Positions 45,940 to 56,348 of a stretch of DNA of 64,000 nt are shown here, piece by piece. The stretch is from Fusarium oxysporum f. sp. lycopersici 4287 (Eukaryota > Ascomycota > Sordariomycetes > Hypocreales > Nectriaceae). Position 1 is the first letter of the stretch, and each line of letters begins with the position of its first letter. Under the pieces are notes generated by a model. That model had not been told where the DNA came from and made no database searches. It worked only from the letters and a program-made list of their open reading frames with translations. The position numbers were made by a program, and so were the translations under genes. The stretch covers positions 1,574,109 to 1,638,108 of the forward strand of contig NC_030988.1 in assembly GCF_000149955.1 (NCBI RefSeq). Reading direction: 5' to 3'.

Positions 45940-46741
45940 TTAACCGTAGAACCAATAGAGAGCGGTGTAAGAGGTGCTGTCGGTGCCCTTGGCCTTGCAA
46001 CCGTGAGAAGCACCCCCTGCGGTCAAGACGCGGTAGACTAGGGAGACGCCCTGGCTGCCACCAGCATCCCCCAGGTAGAGCCAATCAACAGCGCCGGTAC
46101 CTTCAGGGCCAGCGGGAGCAGAAGCGGGAGCCTTGATACCGTCTATCTTCTTAGCAATGAGGAGCTGGTTGGCCTTGTCGAGGTCGAAAGTGGGGACACC
46201 AGCAGCGTTAAAGAAGTGGCGACCAAGGTAGGCGATGCTTTTGCGGAGACCTTCAACCTTGAGAGGTTGTTTCCTGGGGAAAGGATTGGTGAGCGAGGCA
46301 CCACCGTCATAATTGCGATTCAGAGGGACTTTTCTGGTATTAAGAACATCAGAAGGGAGAGAAGCCCATTTCTTGGCTGTTAAAGACGAACGAGCTTGAC
46401 CTGGATAGAGGCAGGTAACGTCGTAGAGAACAGCCAAAGCACCGATAGCTGCAGGGGTAGCACCAGCCTCAGCGCAGCTTTCTGAATACCAAACCCAAGG
46501 GCAATGTGCTTCAGAGTTACATCTCGAGGAGGAGCGGGGAGTTCGGAAGCTGTTGGTCGTGTTGGTGAGGTACAAGACGTTACATAAGGTTAAGGGTGGA
46601 TCAGGACTTACGACCGCCATTAACAGGAAGCACAGGTACAGGCTTTCCATATTCACAGCTAGAACTTCGGCCATGATATTCAACAGGTGAGGCTAGAGCC
46701 AAAGCAGCTGAAGTAAAGATGAGAAGAGAGCTAGCGAGCAT
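45940..46741 (-). pseudogene. Secreted DUF3455-family protein with one frameshift
   Basis: Exon 1 (46741-46612) begins MLASSLLIFTSAALALA, a good signal peptide, then SPVEYHGRSSSCEYG. A 62-nt intron (46611-46550, GTAAGT...AACAG) leads to exon 2, which reads SELPAPPRDVTLKHIALGFGIQ. The frame then shifts near 46478-46483 and continues in another frame with SCAEAGATPAAIGALAVLYD to the end, including DWLYLGDAGGSQGVSLVYRVLTAG and a final HGCKAKGT. These segments match the DUF3455 pattern: an LKxIALGxGxQNYxC block, a GAxAxLYD block and a DWLxL...VYRVxTxGG...C block. The region around the shift lacks about four bases (probably CTAC) coding Asn-Tyr. The family is extracellular and of unknown function. 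Apart from the shift the sequence looks intact, so the loss is recent or an assembly error. Confidence 0.75.
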
Positions 46742-47298
46742 AGTGAAGGCGGCGAGGTGCGATGTGATATTTGAATGCAACTTTGGGAGACGTCAAACAT
46801 ATGACAACGTATAAAGGGAAGCGAAAAAGGAAAAGAGGAAAATACAATGTTTATCAATTTTATAGATCACCAATAAGTTGAAGAAGCAGACGATACTATG
46901 GGAAAATTGCAGAAGTGGACTACAAGAGAGCAGGCTTATATACAGGCCTCGGCAATAACAGATACCGCGCGACAAACTGTGCTATAGTACATACGAGCTG
47001 TCTTCAGGTGGAAATCAAGAGTTTCCTGTTACGTCCAATTCCTTGGGCTCGTAGCATAGCAGACTGGCTGAAGGACTAAGAAGAGAGAAGGAAGGTGGGA
47101 TCGAAAAAGGGGCAGAAAGCCGGCGAGCATTACGTCCAAAATCCTACCTCATCACTACTTGGATGGTTGCCTCAACTGTTACCCTCAGTACCAATTTGTA
47201 AAGTATATTCCAGACATGTCGTATCCCACAACCCTCCATTTCCTCGTTGATTCATATCATTACCTACGAACTGTCAATTTCACGATCAGGGGGCCATT
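46742..47298. other. Intergenic
   Basis: Upstream region of the DUF3455 gene and downstream of the next gene. T- and A-rich tract near 46810-46890. No gene seen. Confidence 0.45.
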
Positions 47299-49038
47299 TT
47301 AGAAAGACTTACACCAACGCCAAATCGTATGAAAGAATATATCTACACAAGAAAAGCCATTCTGTCCGAAAGGATTTCTCATATTTTGGCCGTAGATTGG
47401 ACAGTTTCCGTTCGGGCAGATTTCGAACGTATAGTCAATCTTGGACGAGTCTCTCCTGTAGAATTCGATGCATTCATCACCGTGTTTCATGCTTCTATCA
47501 ATATCTGGTCTGTCGCAGAAATCCTTTACCATCTGGAATACAATATCGGCATCCGTCTGTCCGAGGCTGAGCAAGGCTGGATCATGAAAACACATTGCGC
47601 GACGCGTCTCTTCTTCTTCATTGTATGAATTTGCAGTGGTTGTGGGCTCCGAAGTTGTTTTTGATGGTGAAGTTGCCAATGTAGTTTTCGTTTCTGTCGA
47701 CAAAGTTGTGGTTTGTTTGCCTGTTCGCTCGGTCGAATCAGTATACGACGAAGTGACAACCTCGGCCGTCGTCTTCGTCAACGCCGTATGCAAAGTCGAG
47801 GTGGACTGGTCAGACACTGTATCCGGATCCGCGGACTTTGTTTGTATTGAGATTTTTTCAGTTGCAGTAGTGCCCCCCGAAATTGTTGCCGATCCAGTTG
47901 TTTCCTTGGTTTGTGATATTGAAGATGTAGCTGTATCTGTAGTCAAGATTGATGCCGGGCCAGTATGCGCTCCTCCTGAAGACTTCTGAGCCGAAAGATC
48001 CTTGGACGAATCTGTGCATTCTTCCTTGAACGAGGTACCACTTGATCTATCCGTCTTGATAACGTGAGAGTCATCTGTCTGTGTAAGCGTCGTTGTCGTT
48101 GACAATGTTGATGATGGGGCCGTCTCCAATTTGGTCGCACCACTGATAGACGACGGAGCAGATGTCGCTTCGGTTGCCGACTCTGGTTTTTGCTCTTTCT
48201 CGTTCACTGTATTAGTGGCTTCAGCTGCGACGGAAGTGGATTGGATATGTGATTGTGTCGTTGTCCTTGTCATCTCGTTGTCCGTAGTGGCATAGGATAG
48301 GACCGTCTCCTGCTGCGCATCGTCACGACTCATGGATGGTACCTCATGCACATCTTCCGACTGATCGGCCACGGACGTGGCCGAAGCATCTGAATGCCAA
48401 ATCTTGCTAGTATTAACGAAGTTGTCTTCTTCATCTTTGGATGTTGTGGCTGTAGTCTTGAACACTGCACTGCTCGGTACGTCACTTATCGAATGTGTTG
48501 GCGTATGGGCTTCAGGTCTGGTGCCAGTCCCTTTGCCTTCTGTAAACGGCTGGTCGGGTGTGTCGGAAGATTGAGTTTCTCCCGCGACCGATGGAGACGA
48601 TGGATGAGAGCCATCGGCAAACACGGTGCTGAATCTAGTGCTAGTCTCTACGGTCTCATACATGGTGCCAGTTGATCGATGACGATACCCATCAGCATCG
48701 ACAACGGACGTGGATTCGGGAGTTTCTTGTGTCTCAGTTGTTGGATCTACTATCGAGGTGTCCGACATATCCTTAATGCGAAGGGAAGGCGGACATCCAT
48801 CGGTCCACTTTCCTGATCGGGATGGTCTGATTGTGACATTGTAGCTTAGTTCGGGATAAATTAAATTTATATTTGTGGTTGGATTGAGCGCCTCGAATTC
48901 TGGTTCAGTGATCCCCAAATCCCACATGACTACCGCAAAGTTCTGGCCTCTCTCTGGATGCCACAAGCCTATACCGCTGGGATAATCGCACCTCGCGTGA
49001 GCCAGGGCGACCAAGGAAAGAACAATGACTGACTTCAT
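47299..49038 (-). CDS. Secreted Ser/Thr-rich protein with LysM-like N-terminus and Cys-rich C-terminus, 579 aa
   Basis: Starts at ATG 49036-49038 with a short signal peptide (MKSVIVLSLVALAHA). Residues about 17-82 resemble a single LysM-like unit flanked by Cys (CDYPSGIGLWHPERGQNF, then WDLGITEPEFEALNP and a closing GC), as in fungal LysM proteins with a degenerate repeat. Residues about 90-480 are Ser/Thr/Asp-rich without strict repeat and likely O-glycosylated. The last 98 residues hold seven Cys (FCDRP, ECIEFYRR, ICPNGNCP, SCVDIFFHTIWRWCKSF) and look like a disulfide-bonded module. A GTAAGT overlaps the last codons, so an alternative splice with a different end is possible. LysM domains bind chitin or peptidoglycan; a role at the cell wall or in host interaction is inference. 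The frame is intact over 1.7 kb. Confidence 0.75.
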   Translation of the reverse strand: MKSVIVLSLVALAHARCDYPSGIGLWHPERGQNFAVVMWDLGITEPEFEALNPTTNINLIYPELSYNVTIRPSRSGKWTDGCPPSLRIKDMSDTSIVDPTTETQETPESTSVVDADGYRHRSTGTMYETVETSTRFSTVFADGSHPSSPSVAGETQSSDTPDQPFTEGKGTGTRPEAHTPTHSISDVPSSAVFKTTATTSKDEEDNFVNTSKIWHSDASATSVADQSEDVHEVPSMSRDDAQQETVLSYATTDNEMTRTTTQSHIQSTSVAAEATNTVNEKEQKPESATEATSAPSSISGATKLETAPSSTLSTTTTLTQTDDSHVIKTDRSSGTSFKEECTDSSKDLSAQKSSGGAHTGPASILTTDTATSSISQTKETTGSATISGGTTATEKISIQTKSADPDTVSDQSTSTLHTALTKTTAEVVTSSYTDSTERTGKQTTTLSTETKTTLATSPSKTTSEPTTTANSYNEEEETRRAMCFHDPALLSLGQTDADIVFQMVKDFCDRPDIDRSMKHGDECIEFYRRDSSKIDYTFEICPNGNCPIYGQNMRNPFGQNGFSCVDIFFHTIWRWCKSF

Positions 49039-49758
49039 CGTGAGGTTACCCTACTTCAGCATGCTAGGAATGAGACCAAACTGATGAAAGGGCTGGGACC
49101 TGAATTATATTACTGTTTCTCGTCGCCAAGTCTATTAATGGACGCTCGGTAGAACCTGAGGTAGCCTAGTTTCCAGTTGCGGCAAGAAGCTTCACCGTCC
49201 AAAATAGAAGGTCGACAGGGAGCAGGGAAGCGAGATCAAAAGCCTGATCGACACCAAAGCTCGTTTAGCGCTAGCAGATTCCGATATCCTGGAAAGTCGA
49301 TGCAATTATCATGTGAATGGCACTAAAATATGGCAGTCGATACGAGACACTATAGATTGATGACACACAGAGCGTTGGTATATCCATCATTATTGCGCAT
49401 TAGCATTCACGAAGGCCAAATCTCACTTTATGCGGTGCTGGTCATCGGCAATACCATTGGGCACGCCGAGATAGGCTGCATGGAGAGTAGAAAGCAGCAA
49501 AAGTGGCCTTCGTATTCTTCAACTCCAGCAATGGCATCAGAACTCTAGATAGCTTTTACTATGCCATAATAAAAGAAAGACAGAAAAAGAATAAGAAAGG
49601 GAAAGGAAAAATAAGAGAAAAAGAAACAAGGGTCCGTTCAGTTTAGAAAGGGGACCAAATGCGATCAATTAGAACCAGAATGTGTTGTATTCGATTTGAT
49701 GATGCTGAAGGCTGGCTCTGAATACCCTACTTCATCGGTACCAAATTGCTTCGACTAA
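49039..49758. other. Intergenic
   Basis: Probably promoter of the secreted protein gene. A-rich purine tract at 49566-49630. No gene called. Confidence 0.45.
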
Positions 49759-50522
49759 TCATAAGAATATACGGTGCTCTCGAATCTCTCCACAGATGCG
49801 GCCAATCGTGTCTGCAGACGAGCTTCCCAATACATTTTCTCCATCAGGTTGTGAGAGTATGGTGCTGTCTCGCTCCTCCCGCAACACAAATTCATCTCTC
49901 TCTACAAAGAGTCTGTCGTCTTCTGTTTGATGGTGTCCTGGAGCCCTAAGTGGGTTCTCCTGTGTAGCAGATCGTAAGGCTTTGCGAACGCCGTGAATAA
50001 GGTAACTGGTGGCTAATATTTCGATAACCTTTGAACGCTGAGTTTGGGGAACCATGCAAGCCTGGGCCTCAATAGCGCTGCGAGATATCTCTATCCTCGT
50101 GAGATGCGTGCCGAACCTCTGATCGAATGTCGAAATCACTCTCGCCGAATGGTGTTCGAGGTGCTCGCGGATATAAACATCAACGTGCCCGAACGCAAGG
50201 ATTGTCTGTATCATGCTATGATATGTATCAGAACGCCGCATTGCATCTCGGTGAAAAAGAAGCAAGTTCGCTGTCATTCTCTTGCATGAAAAGTTTTCTT
50301 CATGAAAGTTGAGAGCATGATTCTCGAGTTGCTGCGCCATTATCGCGTTGGTAGATGAATCGGCAGTTGACACGACGTTGTGAAGGGCGACAAATATCGG
50401 AATAGTTGATGGTATTTGGTTAAGGATTTCAAGCCAGCTTGGCGATGAATTGAGTGGTTGCTTGGCTCTGGATGAAAGTAGGGCTGAAGTGGGAACCAGA
50501 AGTTTTTCTTCAAACCAAGTCC
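49759..50522 (-). CDS. C-terminal exon of an unrecognised protein
   Basis: The minus frame is open from about 50522 to 49759. Upstream of the first ATG in it (50338-50340) the frame still reads like protein (FEEKLLVPTSALLSSRAKQPL, SWLEILNQIPSTIPIFVALHN), which suggests an exon entered through an acceptor near 50523 rather than a true start. Downstream it reads NFHEENFSCKRMTANLLLFH, TFDQRFGTHLTRIEISRSAI, and ends GEIREHRIFL. Mostly helical and charged; no motif recognised. The partner 5' exon was not found within the next 200 bases, so the gene may be truncated. If translation starts at 50340 the product is 193 residues. Confidence 0.5.
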
Positions 50523-50530
50523 CTTATATA

Positions 50531-51168
50531 CCTCAAATCAACGTAGCAATATACCATGTCAGCGAGATAGAGTCAGCCCAGAGTTTCAGTTATACAACAT
50601 CCACGTCTATGATAGATTATTTAAACGAACTACGCTATATTCTGATGCATCGAGCTCGGATTAGACGTTCTAAGATCATACTAACCATTCCCGCTTCCAA
50701 TAGTCTAGGGTAAGTGATAATGTCCGTTCACAACACCAGACGCTCTCAGCCTTCACTAATGTGTGGCCCGGGAATCGAGGCCGAATTAGGCAGAAGGAGC
50801 AGAAGGCGATACTCCCTTGGTGGTTTTATCAGCAGTTAGCCTGAACAGCAATGCCTGTTCACAACAAAGTTTGTTCTGCAAATAGAACATTGAAGGGGTC
50901 ACTTTGAAAGGTACACCGGATCGTGATGGCGATTATAACTACGAGATTGATATTCTATGTGTGACTGTAACTCTTGGTGTCGACCAAAACCCCTGTGAAG
51001 TCTGATCAAATAGCCACATGAGGAATATTAACCTAGAGGGCACAAGGTCTTCGTTAGGTTTTGGGTAGTTACTAGCTTCTGTCTTGTTATTACCACTATG
51101 ACCCTTCTACCAGCCTTTTTACCGTTCTGCCATGATCCACTGATCCTTGCTTATGTAACATACATCCC
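50531..51168. other. Intergenic
   Basis: No supported gene. Short frames only; 3' flank of the MFS gene lies at its right end. Confidence 0.4.
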
Positions 51169-53008
51169 CTATTGCGACTTCTTCGCTCGAGAACGACCAA
51201 ATACGGCGAGTACGCCGCATGCTAAGCAGAGAGCGCCGCTGGAGGCGACAATATAAAACAAAAGAGCAATAGCTTTACACGTTGCGTTGGCGCCATTTGC
51301 TATCATGCTATTAGCCTCATCTCCTCCCCCCGTATCCCGCGAGACGCCTGCCAGTGCCTCGCGCAGGTCTCCTTCATCATAATCGAATGACCCAAGAGCC
51401 GACTTTAGCAACGACATGCCGCGGTTTTCATAGACAGCACCTGCAATGATCAATGCCATAGAGATACCACCCATCAGGCTCATGTTCAGAAGCGCAGCGC
51501 CTTCAATTCGATCTCGGAGGTCTTTGTGAATCCGGTTCGAGATGGCGTTGCTGTGCTGAAAGTGTAGGCCAAGTCCCACGCCCACTAGAGCTGTGAGGCC
51601 CATAACCTTACTTTCGGAAACATTTGGTGCAAGAGTAGTAGCAAGGGCTGTTGCCGATCCGAGTGTGATGGCACCGCCAGCGAGGTAGATTAAACCGTAG
51701 TGCTTTACTCTTGGCAGACAAGCAGCGATGATGACCACGGTGACGATGAAAGGGAGAACAAAAGGTAAGAGACGCACGGTTTGTTGTAGCGCACTCAGCC
51801 CCTTTGAGAAGGCATAGAACAGTGGCATATAGTAGAGCATGATGGCGTAGGTAGCACCGGCGCAACCTGATGCTACCCATAGAGGTATCATATGACGCCG
51901 AGCCATGATTTTGATGGGGACCACCTGATGGCGAGGTCGCTTCTGGTAACTGCGAAGTTGTTGAACAACCCAAGCAGCAAGCACAACAGCGAACATAGTC
52001 CAGATGGCGATACAGGGCGCCGAGCTCCATTCCCATACCGGGCCGGAGAAGGTGGCCGCGATGGCGAAGAGTACGGTTGTAGCTACTTGAAGGACGATCC
52101 CCAATATGTCAATATCAGCAAGACAATCTCGCAGAGGAAGATTATTGGCTTCGGGTCTGCCTGGCACAAAAATCAGGGCGCAGATGATGGCAAGGCCCAG
52201 GAATGGTAGATTGATGAAGAAAGTCCAACGCCAGGTCGTGGCAGAGCTCTGCACAAAGGCGCTGCCTACTGGGCCTCCTACTACAAGGCCAATGGCCCAC
52301 AACCCACTCATGATGCCATAAAGGAGAGGACTTTGACTGTCGGTCGCATACATGGCAAAGTATGATATGGCACTGCAATGGGCATTCAGTATGCGCCGCG
52401 TGGGACTGGCAACGACGGAATTAAATAGAGAGGACTAAGCTCTCACTCACCAGTTCTGGCAGATTGAGCCTCCAATCCCCATGATCGCTCGGCCAGCGAT
52501 GACCGTGGAGATGTTGCCCGCCACGCCCGCCAGGGTCGCTCCAACAAAAAATATTGCGATGCTGATGATATACACGTAACGTATATTGAAAGCATCGATG
52601 ACGTTACGAGCAAAGGCTAATGTAGCAAAGTTGGCAAGGGAGTAAGAGAGTCCAATCCAAGGAAGAAACTCGATATGACCGAATGCCTCATAAAGCTGTG
52701 GCTGGATGTTGGCAACGTTACTTACGTCGAACCCTGGCATGACGGTGATTAACATTACCGATCAGCTAGCTCCCTTGGCTAAACTCTTTCGGTAACATAC
52801 CGTTGATGATGCAAGTTATGTAAATGGTAAGAATGGTACCTAGTCCTATTCCAGCTTGAGGCTCGGGTGGTTGTGAATAGGAGGAACATGGCATTCTCGT
52901 CATTTTGATGTGAGCCTCGAGATGATATGCTGTCTGTTGAGCACCTTTGGACCGCACTCTTGACTTCAAAATGGGAAGAGGAAAGTGTTTTTGGACAAGT
53001 AACAACAC
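51169..53008 (-). CDS. MFS transporter, DHA2-type drug/proton antiporter
   Basis: Exon 3 is 52372-51169 and exon 2 ends at 52451. The 78-nt intron 52450-52373 (GTGAGT...TGCAG) joins GRAIMGIGGSICQN to CAISYFAMYATDSQSPLLYG in frame. From ATG 52755 this gives 502 residues with many hydrophobic spans, the motif RAIMGIGGS (a DHA-type motif C-like segment) and LWAIGLVVGGPVGSAF. A possible first exon (53008-52801) encodes IGLGTILTIYITCIING, the expected first membrane helix, before donor GTATGT at 52800. However, no AG acceptor between there and exon 2 keeps the frame: candidates meet TAA or TGA. The gene may therefore have lost its first helix, or there is a small indel near 52765. The family exports drugs or secondary metabolites by proton exchange; the substrate is unknown. 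It is neighboured by no biosynthetic cluster. Confidence 0.8.
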
Positions 53009-53731
53009 TACTTTCTTATACGATGGGGAAGCGGCCCAGGTGAAGTGATCTTGATGCTATTTGATGCGTCCTATGTAGGCTTGCCACATTCCATGCATTT
53101 GATGAACGGTCGCAAGACTAAGTGGCTCTATTGAGCTGTTTGGTGGTCAATTAGAACTTGTATTTGGATAAAGCCCTGTCGTGAGATCTGATGGGGTTAG
53201 ATGATTCGTTATCTCAGTGTTTCTGGAAGTCGTGAACGTCCGCCTCGACGTTAATTTCGGAGGACGTTTTGCTTACCTAGCGTTCTGGGTTAAAGGCGAG
53301 GCGTGTCTTGAGTTCCCTGAATGTCTAAGCAAGAAACTCACATATCCATAGATGAAAAGGTCGGGGTTTGGACTGGCTAGTTATGGCCATTCCGTCGAGG
53401 ACATGCTATCCCGTAGACTGTACTCCGCCGAGACTCCAGCAGTAGGGGATATACCGACAGACGAACCTACTCAGACAGCCAGAAAATGAAGAAGGTGGAA
53501 AGAAGAAAGCAGGAAGAGGTGGGGAGGCGAAAAAAAGAAAAAAGCAAGAGACCGATGCTATCTCCTTATTTGGCTGCTTCGCTGATCATATATGTACAAA
53601 GCTCCGCTGAATGCATGCATTCCCCCTTCTAACATGTCTTTCCATTTGCATACTCAGCTACAGCCCTTTCCGTTCTGACTCACATGCATAAATGTAAGTC
53701 TTCAGAGAAACCTGGCTCACTCCCTTGCTGA
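53009..53731. other. Divergent spacer between MFS and membrane-protein genes
   Basis: About 720 bases, probably promoters in both directions. Purine-rich tract at 53485-53550 (GAAGAAAG-type). No gene seen. Confidence 0.45.
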
Positions 53732-54337
53732 ATGATTCAAGTTGTACCAATGCCTACGATAGATGAAGAGTTAGGGGTAGTCAGCCCTCGCTCGGTATTC
53801 ATTGTTCGACTAGTCGTGCGTTTTTACAATGGCCTTCTACTCTTTGTAGCTTGGTTAGCGATTTTGTCTCTAGGGATGACAATCTTTGGCCTATCCCAAC
53901 CGGACAGCTTGAGTGGCCTCGAGTTCACGGCAGCAGCTCTACTGACCAGTACGGCAATCACCGCGGTCGCGGCAGTCGCCATCACCACCATGCTTCAATT
54001 CAATTTCCGGTCGATAAAGGGTCAATACGAGAGACTGGATCTTATAGTGTCTTGGGTGCCTTTGTTCTTGCTTGATGTCGTCATACTGCAAGCCATGGCG
54101 GGCTTGTTGCTTTGGCATACCAACAACTTCCCAAGCGAAGTCGTCGTGTTCTTCGCTTTCGAAGTACTGGTCTTGCTCATCGCTATGATCATAGCCTCTA
54201 TTTGGGCTAGGAGAAAGATCAAATCGCTGGTCGGCATGGCCCACCTGAACACTGATGATACCGAAGAGATGGACTGGAACGATGGACCTCGTACTCCATA
54301 CCAAGATGGATGCTCATGCTCCCCTCATCAGCCTTAG
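53732..54337 (+). CDS. Small four-helix membrane protein, 201 aa
   Basis: Intact frame from ATG 53732. Four hydrophobic segments are visible: about residues 24-54 (VRLVVRFYNGLLLFVAWLAIL), 64-88 (FTAAALLTSTAITAVAAVAI), 101-127 (SWVPLFLLDVVILQAMAGLLL) and 134-157 (VVVFFAFEVLVLLIAMIIASI). A basic stretch follows (WARRKIKS), then an acidic and Pro/Cys-rich cytosolic-like tail. The topology resembles small uncharacterised membrane proteins of ascomycetes. No catalytic motif is seen and I do not name a family. It lies divergent to the MFS gene; a functional link is not implied. Confidence 0.7.
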   Translation: MIQVVPMPTIDEELGVVSPRSVFIVRLVVRFYNGLLLFVAWLAILSLGMTIFGLSQPDSLSGLEFTAAALLTSTAITAVAAVAITTMLQFNFRSIKGQYERLDLIVSWVPLFLLDVVILQAMAGLLLWHTNNFPSEVVVFFAFEVLVLLIAMIIASIWARRKIKSLVGMAHLNTDDTEEMDWNDGPRTPYQDGCSCSPHQP

Positions 54338-55315
54338 GTAAGGAGTGAGTGCAAATGCTAGTCATACCGGAAAGAAACAGACTGAACTCGCTGGTTCGAT
54401 CGTGAATCGCGGATTCTCCGATTCGAAGAGCACGAACGGAGTTGTAAATGGCCAGATCTTAGACGTTTGAATAGGCACTTGACCTCGAGAGATATGTAGT
54501 ATAGAGGTGCAATCGGCTTCAATGCAATCTTTCTCACTATTTCTTTTCAAAGGACATGTGCGTGAATGGCTGTGCGACGAACGCTACATTACAGTAATCC
54601 CCGAATAACACAGGAGCCTACAGCATATGATATAGATTATAAATATATCCTGCAAACGTATCTCATATGAACGAAATGGTAAGTTGTAACATAAATATCT
54701 TTCTCTACCGGAGTAGCCCTTGCTGAAGCCCAGCATGCGGTTGAGCGACAAGCCTTCAAGTTCAACAACGATGCTACGACCCGACCTGTACAGTACTACA
54801 GCACAAAGGTAATCAGAGTACAAGCCTTGAATCTGGTTACAATACCAGTTGAGAATGGGCTTGCACTCCTCCGCCATAAGCTCCAATCTCAAGATAAAGC
54901 CAGGCTTGTAGGCTAAAGGTTGCGGATGCGCACCAGTCGCTCCTGACCAAGAATGACCGGTGGAAGGAGAATTATAAACCGAGAGGTTGAAATCGGACCC
55001 AGGACTCACCCTATCGCATCGCGGGGTAGAATACAGACGGGGTGTTCGAATGAAAAGGCTAGAAATCGCAGCAAGTGTACCGGGAGCGAACAGCTCTTTC
55101 GGACAGCCGAAGCGGGATTATCTCAAAGGATGATTTAGGTTCAGTCCACAGAGCGTCCTCTATTAACCAGACAGCCCTCTCTATAATTCCTTGCCTGGGT
55201 TGGCTTGAAAGGCGACAAGTTGATTGAATTCCTGCCACCTAAGTCTACGTCTGCTCAAACCTATCACTGCTGTTTCTGTTGTTACTGTTGTCGCTGCTGC
55301 TGCTACCTCATGTAA
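54338..55315. other. Stretch with one doubtful minus frame
   Basis: The minus frame 54584-55009 starts without an ATG (its beginning GTGAGT looks like a splice donor) and reads in part like protein (LRLELMAEECKPILNWYC). It may be a remnant exon. No other feature; poly-GCT/TGT run at 55266-55305. Confidence 0.35.
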
Positions 55316-55854
55316 ATGACGCTCAGTTCGATCATGAATCATTTCCGGGCTACTCGACGAACCTCGGTACATTCTGGAACCGCTCCTTGGATCGGAAAAG
55401 GCATATCTCTCGTCGAGAGACACTGGAAACTGCTTGCAACAGTCTACTCGGTGATTGTCTTGGGTGTCATTGTCTCATGTGGGATAACCAGTACGTTGTT
55501 TTGATCTGACTGACTTCAATAAGCGCGACCATCTTGTGACTAATCATGGAATGGACAGTTGCCATCGAGAGGCCTTTCGACTTGGCAAAGAGGTCTTGGG
55601 GAGGATTTGACGAGCGTCCAACGACCGCCAAGTGTTATCGACAGGAGCGAACGGCAATGCTTCTTGCTTTTTTTCTGGGATCGTTCGGTATCGATCAGTT
55701 CTACGCCCACCACTGGCCTCTAGCTGTGTTCAAACTGTTAACTCTCGGTGCCGGTGGGATTTGGTGGTTTGTCGACGTTGTTCTCTGGATGGTAGGTGGC
55801 GTGTATGGCACGCCTGGGTGTCCGGGCGGGAGCAAGCATTCCTGGCAGTACTAG
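55316..55854 (+). CDS. TM2-domain membrane protein, two exons, 156 aa
   Basis: Exon 1 is 55316-55490 and exon 2 is 55559-55854, with a 68-nt intron (GTACGT...GACAG, branch-like TGACTAAT). The join gives CGITIAIERPFDLAKRSWGG and 156 residues. Exon 1 carries one hydrophobic span (VYSVIVLGVIVSCGIT). Exon 2 carries the TM2 domain: a first helix (TAMLLAFFLGSFGIDQFYAHH), a short loop and a second helix (FKLLTLGAGGIWWFVDVVLW), with the family's conserved FLG..G.D.FY and G..G.WW..D.. residues. TM2 proteins are small membrane proteins of largely unknown function. The end is Gly/Cys-rich (GVYGTPGCPGGSKHSWQY). An alternative start is the Met at 55334. Confidence 0.85.
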
Positions 55855-56348
55855 CGGGCGGCTAGGTCGATAGCTTTCTATATCGCTGGTATGTATATGG
55901 AAGCCACGTATATAGAAGACGTGTTTGGTCAGCTGAGTCGGTAGTGACCAGTTATGCTATACTGTACAGTAAAGATTAAAATCGAATGTCCCCCCTTGAC
56001 AGTCATTGGTTTATACCGTATAGACGTTTTGGACTTTGTTTTATTGCTTCTAAGTATTTCATACCTAATGGCACGGTATCTACATACTCACCTTCTGATG
56101 ACGTACGTGCATGTTCAAAAAATGCAATGCGGCTTCACCGCAGATTGTCATCAACCCCTACTTTACCACCTCCAGATGCTGGTCTCCCAACGCCAGAACG
56201 AATGCTACAGTACCGTTTCGAGGGAATTGTTATTCTTCAGTTTTCTCAGAATCTGGAAGCATAATTAATTACTTCCATATCGACCTAGAGTCTATAGTAT
56301 AGAGTAGATTGTACAGGTAGCCCCATCGTGGAGGATACAGGCGGCGCA
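55855..56348. other. Intergenic
   Basis: AT-rich 3' flanks, no gene seen. Confidence 0.45.
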
